The notes beneath the pieces were generated by a model, which saw only the letters and a list, made by a program, of their open reading frames with translations, was not told the origin of the DNA and searched no databases. A program made the translations under genes and the position numbers. 64,000 nt of DNA from Synergistaceae bacterium (lineage in GTDB: Bacteria; Synergistota; Synergistia; Synergistales; Aminobacteriaceae), in NCBI GenBank assembly GCA_017540085.1, contig JAFYBQ010000021.1:44829-108828 (forward strand), given 5' to 3'. Each line of letters begins with the position of its first letter. Position 1 is the first letter of the stretch. Positions 1-8,182 of the stretch are shown in pieces.

Positions 1-1
1 G

Positions 2-1171
2 GCCGGGGCATTTCTTGCGAGTTTCGGAGCGTCTCACAGAATCAGGGTCAGATACATAGCAGTACCCATAGCCGCGGCACTCTTCATTCTCTATATGCTT
101 GCTGTTGACGCTAGCACGGGTAAAAAGCTGTTCTGCTTCTTCAACGCTATAATGCTGTGCCTTGCCTGCCCTATGTACACGATGTATATCAACGCGCCCC
201 GCGAGATGATGAATTTTTCGGGGGTCTTCACGCTTTCGTCCGGGATAATCAGCGTAACAGTCTCCGTAATTCTCGGTGCGATATTCTTTCAGACTCTGAC
301 GGTGAAATTTCCCTTTCTCATGAGGGAAGACTCAATCCGGGACATATGGCGGTATATGTTCGTGATTCCGCTGATGATGTCGGCTTTGATTTTCTGGATG
401 ACCCCGAATTTCCCGGCGGTAGTCATGACGGGGCGCGTCAGGCCGGTGGGATTGGCTCTTGTTGTTTCGCTGACGGGGGGAATATTCATGCTCTGTCATG
501 TCTTCTGGCTGATTGTCTCACGAATGAGCGAGCGTGCTAGGCTTCAGCAGGAGAATGACATTCTCAGCATGGAGGCAAAACGCTACACGGAATTGCGCGC
601 ATACATGGACGAGACAAGAGCATTGCGGCACGACTTCAGGCAGCATATTTCCGTGATGTCGGAGCTTTCGCGGGCCGGAAGAATCCCGGAGCTTGAAGCG
701 TATATCTCACAGATGGCGGAAAAAGCCGGGCGTGGCTACAAGTCTTTCTGCGTGAACAGAGCGGTTGACGCAATAGCCTCGCACTATGACCGCATAGCCG
801 GGACAGCGGGCGCAAAAATTTCGTGGAGGCTCGATCTTCCCAGCACACTCCCGGTGAAAGAGCCGGAATACTGCGCCATGCTCGGAAACCTCGTAGAGAA
901 CGCACTGAACGCCGTTAAGATTCTTCCGCAGGAAAAACGCAATATCACCGCAATATCTTCAATGTTGAGCCGTAATATGATTGGGCTTTCGGTAAGCAAT
1001 GAATACAGCGGGGCGATAACGTTCGGGGCGGACGGCCTTCCGATTTCGGGGCGAAAAGGACACGGGACGGGATTAATTTCGGTCATGAACACGGTGAATC
1101 ATTACGCCGGAAGCATGAGCATAGGCACAGAGGGAAATATTTTCACGGCTGATATAATCTTATACTCATGA
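2..1171 (+). CDS. GHKL-family sensor histidine kinase, C-terminal part (cut by window edge)
   Basis: The reading frame is open to the first base of the window, so the true start lies upstream. About the first 175 visible residues are hydrophobic and contain several membrane helices. A short coiled region follows, then the phosphoacceptor motif RHDFRQH with its His near visible residue 210. Next comes a GHKL ATPase domain with N-box LGNLVENALNA near residue 300 and a late GHGTGL loop. This layout matches quorum- or peptide-sensing kinases of the AgrC/VirS type, which phosphorylate a partner response regulator. No regulator is visible here; it may lie upstream. The signal sensed is unknown. A two-component kinase is well supported; the subfamily is inferred. 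Confidence 0.9.
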   Translation, partial: AGAFLASFGASHRIRVRYIAVPIAAALFILYMLAVDASTGKKLFCFFNAIMLCLACPMYTMYINAPREMMNFSGVFTLSSGIISVTVSVILGAIFFQTLTVKFPFLMREDSIRDIWRYMFVIPLMMSALIFWMTPNFPAVVMTGRVRPVGLALVVSLTGGIFMLCHVFWLIVSRMSERARLQQENDILSMEAKRYTELRAYMDETRALRHDFRQHISVMSELSRAGRIPELEAYISQMAEKAGRGYKSFCVNRAVDAIASHYDRIAGTAGAKISWRLDLPSTLPVKEPEYCAMLGNLVENALNAVKILPQEKRNITAISSMLSRNMIGLSVSNEYSGAITFGADGLPISGRKGHGTGLISVMNTVNHYAGSMSIGTEGNIFTADIILYS

Positions 1172-1234
1172 GAATAACCACGGTGATATTTTCGTGCATG
1201 GCAGCAAAATTTTTTGACAGGAGGAATTTTTATC

Positions 1235-1675
1235 ATGAAACGTTTATTGGCATTGTCAGCAGTATTTGCGCTCGCTATGGCTTCTGCGGCGTTCGCGGGA
1301 GTGCAGGATTTCGGGAAGTTCACGGTTGACGTTCCGCAGGGGTGGACAGGCACAACCCAGCAGGGAACAGCGGTAATCACAAAGAACGACAACTCAGCCC
1401 AGCTCACAATCTCGATTGAGGATGCCGGCGGGGCGACAAAGAAAGAGTTAGCGGAGGCATTTGTTGCGGAGTTCAAGAAGTCATTTTCTGAGGTCTCAGA
1501 GCCTGTAGCAGACGCTGACGGCGATTATTCGTGGGACATGAAGACAGCGGCAGGGGCGGACTCACATGCGATGCTGTCGATTGAGGGCAAAGACTTTGTG
1601 CTTCTCGTCATCACGAATCCGCAGGCGGCTCCGGCTGAATTGTCGTCCATGCTCGGAAGCATAAAGCAGAAATAA
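1235..1675 (+). CDS. Small secreted protein, first of a tandem paralogue pair
   Basis: The ATG at 1235 is chosen over an upstream in-frame TTG at 1214 because AGGAGG (1219-1224) lies at normal distance and a clean signal peptide follows, MKRLLALSAVFALAMASAAFA. The mature part is about 125 residues, begins FGKFTVDVPQGW and is rich in beta strand, with a conserved EFKKSF helix. The pattern of a hydrophobic strand, a P-x-GW turn and later strands resembles secreted DcrB/PsbP-like domains, but the family is not certain. It is probably periplasmic. The next gene encodes a close relative, which points to a local duplication. No catalytic residues are recognisable. Confidence 0.75.
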   Translation: MKRLLALSAVFALAMASAAFAGVQDFGKFTVDVPQGWTGTTQQGTAVITKNDNSAQLTISIEDAGGATKKELAEAFVAEFKKSFSEVSEPVADADGDYSWDMKTAAGADSHAMLSIEGKDFVLLVITNPQAAPAELSSMLGSIKQK

Positions 1676-1757
1676 CACTCACACGCACGGAATATCATTG
1701 CGGGAAGGTAAAAGAGTCCCGATGGTATTAATACATTCATCAGGAGGAAAAATTCTC

Positions 1758-2192
1758 ATGAAGCGCACAATAGTTTTTGCGGCAGTACTGGCGGTAGTAC
1801 TTTCGGCGGCGGCATTCGCTCAGGATTTCGGAGCTTTCACGATGGACATTCCTGCGGGGTGGTCAGCGTCAACAAACGGCCCTACAGGGATCGCCACAAA
1901 GGATGACAAGACAGCTTCACTTTCCGTAACGATAATGCCTGCTGAGGGGAACACGGCGGAGACATTCGCAAACGCATTCGCGGAGGAGTTCAAGAAGTCA
2001 TTTGCGTCTGTAGCAACACCCGCGGCGGAGGGCGACGGCTCATACTCATGGGAGATGACAACGGCCCAGGGCGTGAAGTCAACAGCCATGCTTGCGGTTG
2101 AGGACGGAAATTGCAAGCTCGTTGTAATGACCGGGCTTGAGACTGCCGGAGAAGAGATCGCGGCCATGCTCGAAAGCATCAAAGAGAAATAG
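1758..2192 (+). CDS. Small secreted protein, second of a tandem paralogue pair
   Basis: The start at 1758 follows AGGAGG at 1742-1747 and gives the signal peptide MKRTIVFAAVLAVVLSAAAFA. The mature protein aligns along its whole length with the preceding gene: FGAFTMDIPAGW, then a FAEEFKKSFASV helix, a SYSWEM strand and the C-terminal AAMLESIKEK. Sequence between the shared blocks has diverged, so the duplication is not recent. Each gene has its own ribosome-binding site, and a strong terminator at 2215-2243 closes the unit. Function is unknown; a small periplasmic domain protein is the safest description. Confidence 0.75.
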   Translation: MKRTIVFAAVLAVVLSAAAFAQDFGAFTMDIPAGWSASTNGPTGIATKDDKTASLSVTIMPAEGNTAETFANAFAEEFKKSFASVATPAAEGDGSYSWEMTTAQGVKSTAMLAVEDGNCKLVVMTGLETAGEEIAAMLESIKEK

Positions 2193-2214
2193 TAACAAGC
2201 AGAAATCCATTCAG

Positions 2215-2243
2215 CCCCCGGGAAATTCACCGGGGGTTTTTTT
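2215..2243 (+). terminator. Intrinsic terminator after the tandem secreted genes
   Basis: CCCCCGG at 2215-2221 pairs perfectly with CCGGGGG at 2230-2236, with an 8-base loop and seven T at 2237-2243. Confidence 0.9.
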
Positions 2244-2288
2244 GTGAGTTTTTGCGCCGATATTCTCATTGGACAGTGATACGGCGTT

Positions 2289-2317
2289 TTGCGTTCCCGC
2301 GTGATATGCGCTATATT
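2289..2317 (+). promoter_or_regulatory. Probable sigma-70 promoter of the M48 protease gene
   Basis: TTGCGT (2289-2294) and TATATT (2312-2317) are separated by 17 bases, directly upstream of the start at 2350 and just after a terminator. The position and spacing fit; there is no transcript evidence. Confidence 0.5.
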
Positions 2318-2349
2318 GTCCGCATAAAATTTCATTGAGAGGTCAAATC

Positions 2350-2991
2350 ATGAAGAAATTAGCGTTAATTCTCCTGCTGACATTCTGCGGGACAGCATAC
2401 GGCGAAATCAGCAAAGTAACAATCAACAAAGCCTGGAAGAGAATCACAAAGGCCGACAATTTTCCGCGTATATCAATAACATACGAGAAGGACTCCGAGC
2501 CAAATGCTTGGGTAAAATCCGATGGAGGCGGGAATTTTTCCGTCCACGTAACAAGAGGCTTAATGCGTATGCTTGACACTGAGGACGAAATCGCCGGGGT
2601 ACTCGGCCATGAGCTTGGACATATACAGCTCGGCCACTACGAGTCCCTAAGCGTCCCCGAATACGGCACAGGGATAAACAGCGACATAGCCGCGAATTTC
2701 GAGGGGGTTTACGGTGAAGGGGAACTCAGCGCGGGTGAGGAGATTGAAGCGGACGATTACGGCGTGAATTTGCTGAGGAAAGCCCGCTATAATCCGAGAG
2801 GACTCTATGACGCAATGATGAAGATTGCCGCCAAGGGATATGTCAGGAGGCACAGCGGCTTCATGTCCGGGACTGTTTCGCATGAGAGGCTCACAAACGC
2901 CGCCGAGAAAGCCGGAATATCATACTGCATAAAGGCCGACAGCCTCATAGGTATGGACGAGGTAGCAGAAATTATGCGCGGGAAAAAATAA
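2350..2991 (+). CDS. Secreted M48-family zinc metalloprotease
   Basis: The ATG at 2350 follows GAGAGG and opens a signal peptide of about 18 residues ending TAYG. The zinc-binding motif HELGH is at residues 87-91, and a downstream EEIEADDYG supplies the third ligand, the usual M48 arrangement. The protein is short (213 residues) with no multi-helix membrane domain, so it resembles small periplasmic M48 proteases of the BepA/LoiP type rather than HtpX. Two paralogues lie at 34079-34798 and 34804-35442 and share the mature N-terminus (EISK, then PNAWV) and the LGHE-x-GH-x-x-LGHY block. It probably acts in envelope quality control; the substrate is unknown. Confidence 0.88.
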   Translation: MKKLALILLLTFCGTAYGEISKVTINKAWKRITKADNFPRISITYEKDSEPNAWVKSDGGGNFSVHVTRGLMRMLDTEDEIAGVLGHELGHIQLGHYESLSVPEYGTGINSDIAANFEGVYGEGELSAGEEIEADDYGVNLLRKARYNPRGLYDAMMKIAAKGYVRRHSGFMSGTVSHERLTNAAEKAGISYCIKADSLIGMDEVAEIMRGKK

Positions 2992-3010
2992 CGCAGGCGT
3001 GAAATTTTCG

Positions 3011-3045
3011 GAGTCTTCCGTGTGAAAGCGGGAGGCTCTTTTTTT
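3011..3045 (+). terminator. Intrinsic terminator after the M48 gene
   Basis: GAGTCTTCCG (3011-3020) pairs with CGGGAGGCTC (3029-3038), with G-U pairs tolerated, and is followed by seven T. Confidence 0.8.
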
Positions 3046-3136
3046 GCGGACTGTGAAAGGCTGTGTACTGCAAAAAATTTTGTTTTATCGAAACTCGCCG
3101 TACTGAGTCCTACGACAAACCCCATCGCTTTAGCTA

Positions 3137-3459
3137 TGTGGATATAAGGCGCAATATAGTATAATATTTTTGCGGTTAGTCGTTCCGCATTAACAAAAAT
3201 GTAGAAAGTAATGTTGTGTCCCTGATGGGGCTATACAGTAGGGGCGGACTGGCCACGCCTTTGAGAATAAGGGTGCCTGTTTTGCAGGTGGAAACTTAAA
3301 ATCAAACTTCTCAAGAACCCTATGCCGAAAGGCTTCGGGAGGCTCAGGAGATAATGCGATAGAACAAAATCCATTCAATTACATATTAATTTTTGCAGGT
3401 GGTCAAATTTCTTATTCGCCCGTCTGCTTTTACACAGGAAAGGAGTCAGCAAAGACAAA
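3137..3459 (+). promoter_or_regulatory. Structured non-coding leader or small RNA upstream of glgP
   Basis: Within a gap of about 410 bases lies a perfect TATAAT at 3160-3165 with only a weak -35. The region downstream has several possible helices. TTGAGAA (3261-3267) pairs with TTCTCAA (3308-3314) around a CCTG/CAGG hairpin. GGGT (3271-3274) can instead pair with ACCC (3317-3320), and the two pairings exclude each other. CCGAA (3325-3329) pairs with TTCGG (3334-3338), and GGCG (3243-3246) with CGCC (3256-3259). I could not match it to a known riboswitch, 6S RNA, SRP RNA or RNase P. It may be a regulatory leader of the glycogen operon or a separate RNA gene. Confidence 0.45.
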
Positions 3460-5217
3460 ATGATTCAAAGACTGCACCGAAGCGATCTCGGCAACTCGCT
3501 TAGGACGCTTATGGAAAACGATCCCGCCTTCCGCCCTGTAGCCTACTTCTCTATGGAAGTCGGCCTAAAGGAGTCAATCCCGACATATTCAGGGGGTCTC
3601 GGAGTGCTGGCGGGCGATATCCTCAAGAGCGCGGCTGATTTAGGCGTTCCGATGGCAGGTGTTACGCTCTTATATCGCAAAGGCTATTTCGTTCAGGAGT
3701 TCAATGACCAGGACTGGCAGCAGGAAAAGCCGGTAATCTGGGATCCGTCAAAAGAATTAACCCTTCTTCCCAACAAAATATCAGTAACAATGAGAGGCCG
3801 TGAGATTCAAGTCGGCGTATGGGTATACGAATGCATAGGCGCGACAGGCTACCCTCTTCCGATATATTTCCTTGACACAGATTTTGACGGAAATCACCCC
3901 GATGACCGCAAATTATGCTGGTATCTTTACGGCGGTGATAATCATTACAGGTTATGCCAGGAATTTATACTCGGCGTAGGCGGCTTGAGAATGCTCCGCG
4001 CCCTAGGTTACATGAACATTGACACGTTCCACCTGAACGAAGGCCACGCAGGATTTTTGACGCTCGAACTTATGCGCGAGTTAGGCTATTATGACCCCGA
4101 CAGAATCCGCGAGCAGGTTGTTTTCACGACACATACACCAGTCCCGGCAGGACACGACTATTTCACGTTCGGCGAAATTGATCAGGTATTCCCCGATGAC
4201 GCAAAAGCCACAATACACAAGATGATTCCCGACAAACCCGGCGTATCAATGACAGACTTAGGCCTCAGATACAGCAGGTACGTCAACGGAGTCGCAAAGA
4301 AGCACGCCGAGGTCAGCAACGCAATGTTCCACATGGAGACAGTAGACTGGATTACCAACGGCGTACACCCTACAACGTGGGTAAGCTCAGGAATGCGGAA
4401 GCTCTACAACAAGCACATACCAGGCTGGGAGCTTGACCCGGGCAGGCTCGTTCAGGCTCTGACAATCCCGAAAGATGAAGTGTGGTCAGCTCATCAGGCA
4501 TCAAAGCTGAGGCTGTTTGCGCGGATTCTTGAGACAAACGGAGTCCAGCTTGACCCGAATATTCTTACACTCGGCTTTGCGAGAAGGGCGGCGACGTACA
4601 AGAGAGCGGATATGCTTTTGACAGACATCGACAGGCTCAGGAAAATAGCCGGGAAAAACAAAGTACAGTTTATTTTCGCGGGAAAGTCTCACCCGCAGGA
4701 TGACGGCGGAAAAAGATTATTGCAGAGAATCCGCCAAGCCTCCAAGAATCTCCGGGACAGCGTTACGATCGTATTCATCGACAATTACAACATGGAGATA
4801 GCCTCGCTCCTGACGCAGGGTGTTGATGTCTGGCTGAACAATCCCATAAGACCCCGCGAGGCAAGTGGCACATCCGGCATGAAGTGCGCCATGAACGGAA
4901 TAATGAATTTCTCGGTGCTTGACGGCTGGTGGATTGAAGGATGGATTGAGGACGTAACCGGCTGGTCAATCGGGCCGGAGCCGTCAGCGGCAGAAGCAAA
5001 GTTAGCAAACTCACAGCACTATGACGAGAGCAAAGACGCGGATGACTTCTACAGGAAACTTGAAGAGAAAGTAATTCCCACATACTACGAGAACCATGAC
5101 AAATGGGTTGACATGATGAGGCATACAATCGCCCTTGACGCGAGCTTCTTCAACACTCACAGAGTAGTGCATGAATACGCGTCAAAAGCATACTCAATCG
5201 ATTTCAGGGGAATGTAG
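3460..5217 (+). CDS. glgP: Alpha-glucan (glycogen) phosphorylase, short form
   Basis: A 585-residue GT35 protein that releases glucose 1-phosphate from glycogen or maltodextrin. Visible signatures are the N-terminal VAYFSMEVGLKESIPTYSGG block, the GLGVLAGD loop, FHLNEGHAGF and the pyridoxal-phosphate lysine K475 in GTSGMKCAMNG. It is much shorter than E. coli GlgP and lacks the long N-terminal regulatory region, matching the short phosphorylase subfamily found in many anaerobes. An AAGGAG site precedes the ATG at 3460. It is first in a same-strand unit with glgA and glgC, so degradation and synthesis enzymes are probably co-transcribed from the leader at 3137-3459. Confidence 0.93.
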   Translation: MIQRLHRSDLGNSLRTLMENDPAFRPVAYFSMEVGLKESIPTYSGGLGVLAGDILKSAADLGVPMAGVTLLYRKGYFVQEFNDQDWQQEKPVIWDPSKELTLLPNKISVTMRGREIQVGVWVYECIGATGYPLPIYFLDTDFDGNHPDDRKLCWYLYGGDNHYRLCQEFILGVGGLRMLRALGYMNIDTFHLNEGHAGFLTLELMRELGYYDPDRIREQVVFTTHTPVPAGHDYFTFGEIDQVFPDDAKATIHKMIPDKPGVSMTDLGLRYSRYVNGVAKKHAEVSNAMFHMETVDWITNGVHPTTWVSSGMRKLYNKHIPGWELDPGRLVQALTIPKDEVWSAHQASKLRLFARILETNGVQLDPNILTLGFARRAATYKRADMLLTDIDRLRKIAGKNKVQFIFAGKSHPQDDGGKRLLQRIRQASKNLRDSVTIVFIDNYNMEIASLLTQGVDVWLNNPIRPREASGTSGMKCAMNGIMNFSVLDGWWIEGWIEDVTGWSIGPEPSAAEAKLANSQHYDESKDADDFYRKLEEKVIPTYYENHDKWVDMMRHTIALDASFFNTHRVVHEYASKAYSIDFRGM

Positions 5218-5255
5218 CAAAATTTTTGCAGTGAAAGGAATGCAGTAAAACAGCG

Positions 5256-6716
5256 ATGACGAAAAACGGCAGTGCGGTAAAAGTATTGTTCGTAACAACA
5301 GAGCTTGCGCCGTTCTCGAAAGTCGGCGGACTCGGTGATGTTGCAGGTTCTCTTCCGAAAGCACTAAGGCAGGCAGGAGTCGATGTCAGAGTCGTAACTC
5401 CGGCATGGCCGGGAGTCCTTGAGAGGGCAGCGGCGGCAGGACTCAAAACCACAACAGTAAAGACCAAAGTATACGCGGCATATGACTGGCGCATACACAA
5501 AGCAGAAGTGATAAAGGCTGAAGTGAAAGGTGTCCCGACATATTTCCTCAAAGCAGAGGACTACACCGGAGACATGTACCCTTCACAGCTCAACTTCTGG
5601 ACGGCCTCACCCTTTGCGGTGTTCTGTATGCAGGCACTTGAGCTGAAAGACGCTATAGACTGGGAGCCGGATATATACCACTGCCACGACTGGACATCGG
5701 CATTCCTTCCCTGCGCGCTTGCGTGGCACAGGCACTATAGGCAGATCGGCGGCAAGTCAATTATGACCCTGCACAACGTAGCGTATCAGGGAATATTTGA
5801 GCCGTCGCCGTTCTTGGAGGCATCCGGGCTTGAGCCGTGGAGCTTCAGCTCGTCAACAATGGAATTTTACGGACAAGTCAACCTCCTGAAGGGCGGAATA
5901 GTCGCGGCCTCAGCAGTAAGCACAGTGTCGCCGACATACGCAAACGAGATTCAGACCTACGAGTCAACCCGCGAATTGTCCGGGATACTCTACCAGCAGA
6001 GAAGCAAATTACGCGGAATCCTCAACGGCCTTGATGTGAAATTCTGGGATCCCGCCGGAGACAAAGAGATTCCCGCCAAGTTCAGCGCGAAAGACCTGAA
6101 GGGAAAAGCGGCCTGCAAGAGAGAATTATTATCACGCGCCGGGCTTGACCCTGAGTCAGACGCTCCCGTGATTGTGTGCGTGAGCCGTCTCGTTGAACAG
6201 AAAGGTTTTGACATGGTATTCAGCGCGGCGGATCAGATTGCGGAGACAGGCGCAAAACTTCTCATACTCGGTTCGGGAAATGACTGGATAGAGAACGGAA
6301 TAATGCAGGCGGCCGAGACTCACCCGCAGAGCATAAAGCTGTTCAAGGGCTACGATGAGCCTTTGTCGCACTTAATGTACGCGGGTGGTGATATATTCCT
6401 CATGCCGTCAGTGTTCGAGCCTTGCGGACTGTCGCAGATGATCTCCATGAGGTACGGCACTGTTCCTGTAGTGCGCGAGGTCGGCGGACTCCGTGATACT
6501 GTGTTTGATGTTGACAGGCCGGAGGGCGGAAACGGCTTCACGTTCCAGACATGCGACGCAGACGGAATGATGTGGGCATTGCGCCGTGCGGTTGACCGCT
6601 ACGACACCGACAAAGCTGCGTGGAAGAAAATCATGCTTGAGGGAATGCGAGAGGATTTCACGTGGGACAGGTCAGCCGGACTCTACAAGGATATGTACGA
6701 GGACTTAATGCAGTAA
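5256..6716 (+). CDS. glgA: Glycogen synthase (ADP-glucose type)
   Basis: A 486-residue GT5 glycosyltransferase that adds glucose from ADP-glucose to the growing alpha-1,4 chain. The N-terminal KVGGLGDVAGSLPKAL carries the lysine and glycines that bind ADP-glucose. The C-terminal half has the CVSRLVEQKGFD strand and the FEPCGLSQMISMRYGTVPVV signature of the nucleotide-sugar site. Length is normal for the family. It starts 38 bases after glgP, behind an AAAGGA site, and precedes glgC, so its substrate is made by the next gene product. Confidence 0.95.
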   Translation: MTKNGSAVKVLFVTTELAPFSKVGGLGDVAGSLPKALRQAGVDVRVVTPAWPGVLERAAAAGLKTTTVKTKVYAAYDWRIHKAEVIKAEVKGVPTYFLKAEDYTGDMYPSQLNFWTASPFAVFCMQALELKDAIDWEPDIYHCHDWTSAFLPCALAWHRHYRQIGGKSIMTLHNVAYQGIFEPSPFLEASGLEPWSFSSSTMEFYGQVNLLKGGIVAASAVSTVSPTYANEIQTYESTRELSGILYQQRSKLRGILNGLDVKFWDPAGDKEIPAKFSAKDLKGKAACKRELLSRAGLDPESDAPVIVCVSRLVEQKGFDMVFSAADQIAETGAKLLILGSGNDWIENGIMQAAETHPQSIKLFKGYDEPLSHLMYAGGDIFLMPSVFEPCGLSQMISMRYGTVPVVREVGGLRDTVFDVDRPEGGNGFTFQTCDADGMMWALRRAVDRYDTDKAAWKKIMLEGMREDFTWDRSAGLYKDMYEDLMQ

Positions 6717-6784
6717 AAAGGGTGAATTATGCCCCTTGTGATTTCTGCCGGGGGCATTGTTAATATAAGGGAGATGAAATTTTC

Positions 6785-8113
6785 ATGTACACAGGCAAAC
6801 ACGGAAGAGTGTTAGGTATAGTGCTTGCCGGGGGAAAGGGCGAGCGCTTAATGCCCCTGACTAGTTACCGCGCAAAACCTGCCGTATATTTTGCCGCGAA
6901 ATATCGTATCATTGATTTTGCACTCTCCAATCTCATCAACAGCGGAATCTATTCGGTTTACGTCCTGACGCAGTTCAAAAGCCAGTCGCTTAACGAGCAT
7001 ATAGAGCGTGGCTGGCAGTTCGGCGGAGCTATGCGGGGGCGTGATTTCTTTGTTACGACAATTCCCGCGCAGATGTGGAGCGGTGAACACTGGTTCCAGG
7101 GAACAGCGGACGCTGTGTATCAGGCAAAGCACATGATTACGCGCTTCAGAGCCGATAAAGTCTGCATTTTCGCGGCGGATCACATCTACAAGATGGACGT
7201 TGAGCAAATGCTCTCGTACCATGACGCGCAGCACGCTGACGTAACAATAGCGGCAAATGTCGTGCCGGTTGAAGAGGCTACCGCGTTCGGGTGCATTAAG
7301 ACCGACAAGAACGGGCGCATTGTCGAGTTCATGGAGAAGCCGAAAAACCCGCCGGAGATTCCCGGAAAGCCCGGTTTCTCGTATGTCTCAATGGGAAATT
7401 ACGTTTTTGACAGGAAAGTGCTTGAGGAAGCCCTCGACGATGACGCAATGAAGGAAGAGACAAGCCACGACTTTGGCAAGGACATTATCCCCGACCTTGT
7501 GGAACACGGTATGAAGGTCTGCGCTTATGACTTCTCGACAAACGTACTCCCGCACCCGTCAGCAGAGACCGAGCTAATTCACCAGTGGAGGACGGATAAA
7601 CCCTACTGGCGTGATGTCGGGACGCTCTACGCTTACTGGAAGGCGCATATGGAGCTTATCGGCCATGAGTCGGAGATGTCGTTCTACAATCCCATGTGGC
7701 CGATACGCACGGTGTCATACGGTGATCCCCCTTCATACTGCTACCCGGACAGCGGACACCCCTGCAACATCAACAGGGTCATGCTCTCGGAGGGAAGCAG
7801 GATTTTCGGCGCGGACGTGTCAAATTCCGTTCTTGCGCGTAACAGCCTCGTTCAGGCGGGAAGCGTCGTTGAGGAAAGCATCATCGGCCATGATGTAGTC
7901 ATCGGCAGGAATTGCAGAATCAAGCGCGCAATCATTGACGGCCATAACATTATCCCGGACGGGACTGTTATCGGCGAGGATCCCGATCTTGACGCGAAAA
8001 ATTACTACGTTGACCCGAAATCGGGAATCGTTGTCGCAGGAGTGCCGAAAGAATTATACCTGACAGGAAGCGACCAGCTTGAAGAAGGACAGAGCTGGGA
8101 CACAATGGGCTAG
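6785..8113 (+). CDS. glgC: Glucose-1-phosphate adenylyltransferase
   Basis: Makes ADP-glucose and pyrophosphate from ATP and glucose 1-phosphate, the committed step of bacterial glycogen synthesis. The pyrophosphorylase motif LAGGKGERLMPLT is near residue 14, followed by AKPAVYFAAKYRIIDF and the FALSNLINSGI block. The C-terminal part has the left-handed helix hexapeptides (ADVSNSVLARN, then IIGHDVVIGRNC) expected for the allosteric half. At 442 residues it is of family length. A GGGAGA site precedes the ATG. A weak TGCCCC/GGGGGCA hairpin lies in the glgA-glgC gap, and a strong terminator closes the operon at 8130-8162. Confidence 0.95.
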   Translation: MYTGKHGRVLGIVLAGGKGERLMPLTSYRAKPAVYFAAKYRIIDFALSNLINSGIYSVYVLTQFKSQSLNEHIERGWQFGGAMRGRDFFVTTIPAQMWSGEHWFQGTADAVYQAKHMITRFRADKVCIFAADHIYKMDVEQMLSYHDAQHADVTIAANVVPVEEATAFGCIKTDKNGRIVEFMEKPKNPPEIPGKPGFSYVSMGNYVFDRKVLEEALDDDAMKEETSHDFGKDIIPDLVEHGMKVCAYDFSTNVLPHPSAETELIHQWRTDKPYWRDVGTLYAYWKAHMELIGHESEMSFYNPMWPIRTVSYGDPPSYCYPDSGHPCNINRVMLSEGSRIFGADVSNSVLARNSLVQAGSVVEESIIGHDVVIGRNCRIKRAIIDGHNIIPDGTVIGEDPDLDAKNYYVDPKSGIVVAGVPKELYLTGSDQLEEGQSWDTMG

Positions 8114-8129
8114 AGCCTGAAATATATTC

Positions 8130-8162
8130 CCCCCGGTGAACATGGCCGGGGGTTTTCTTTTT
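8130..8162 (+). terminator. Intrinsic terminator of the glycogen operon
   Basis: CCCCCGG (8130-8136) pairs with CCGGGGG (8146-8152), followed by a T-rich tail. The tail runs into the first copy of the decamer TTGCTGACGG at 8161-8170. Confidence 0.9.
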
Positions 8163-8182
8163 GCTGACGGAGGGGAAAATTT

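Noticed and set aside
1211..1220. TTGACA directly before a ribosome-binding site considered as a -35 (also at 41207)
   Set aside because: It lies too near the start codon to be followed by a -10 and a leader; no -10 is at the right distance.
3240..3260. GGACTGGCC resembling part of a SAM-I riboswitch upstream of glgP
   Set aside because: The rest of the SAM-I core (the GAGGGA context, GGCAACC and the kink-turn) is absent, and the downstream genes are not sulfur genes.
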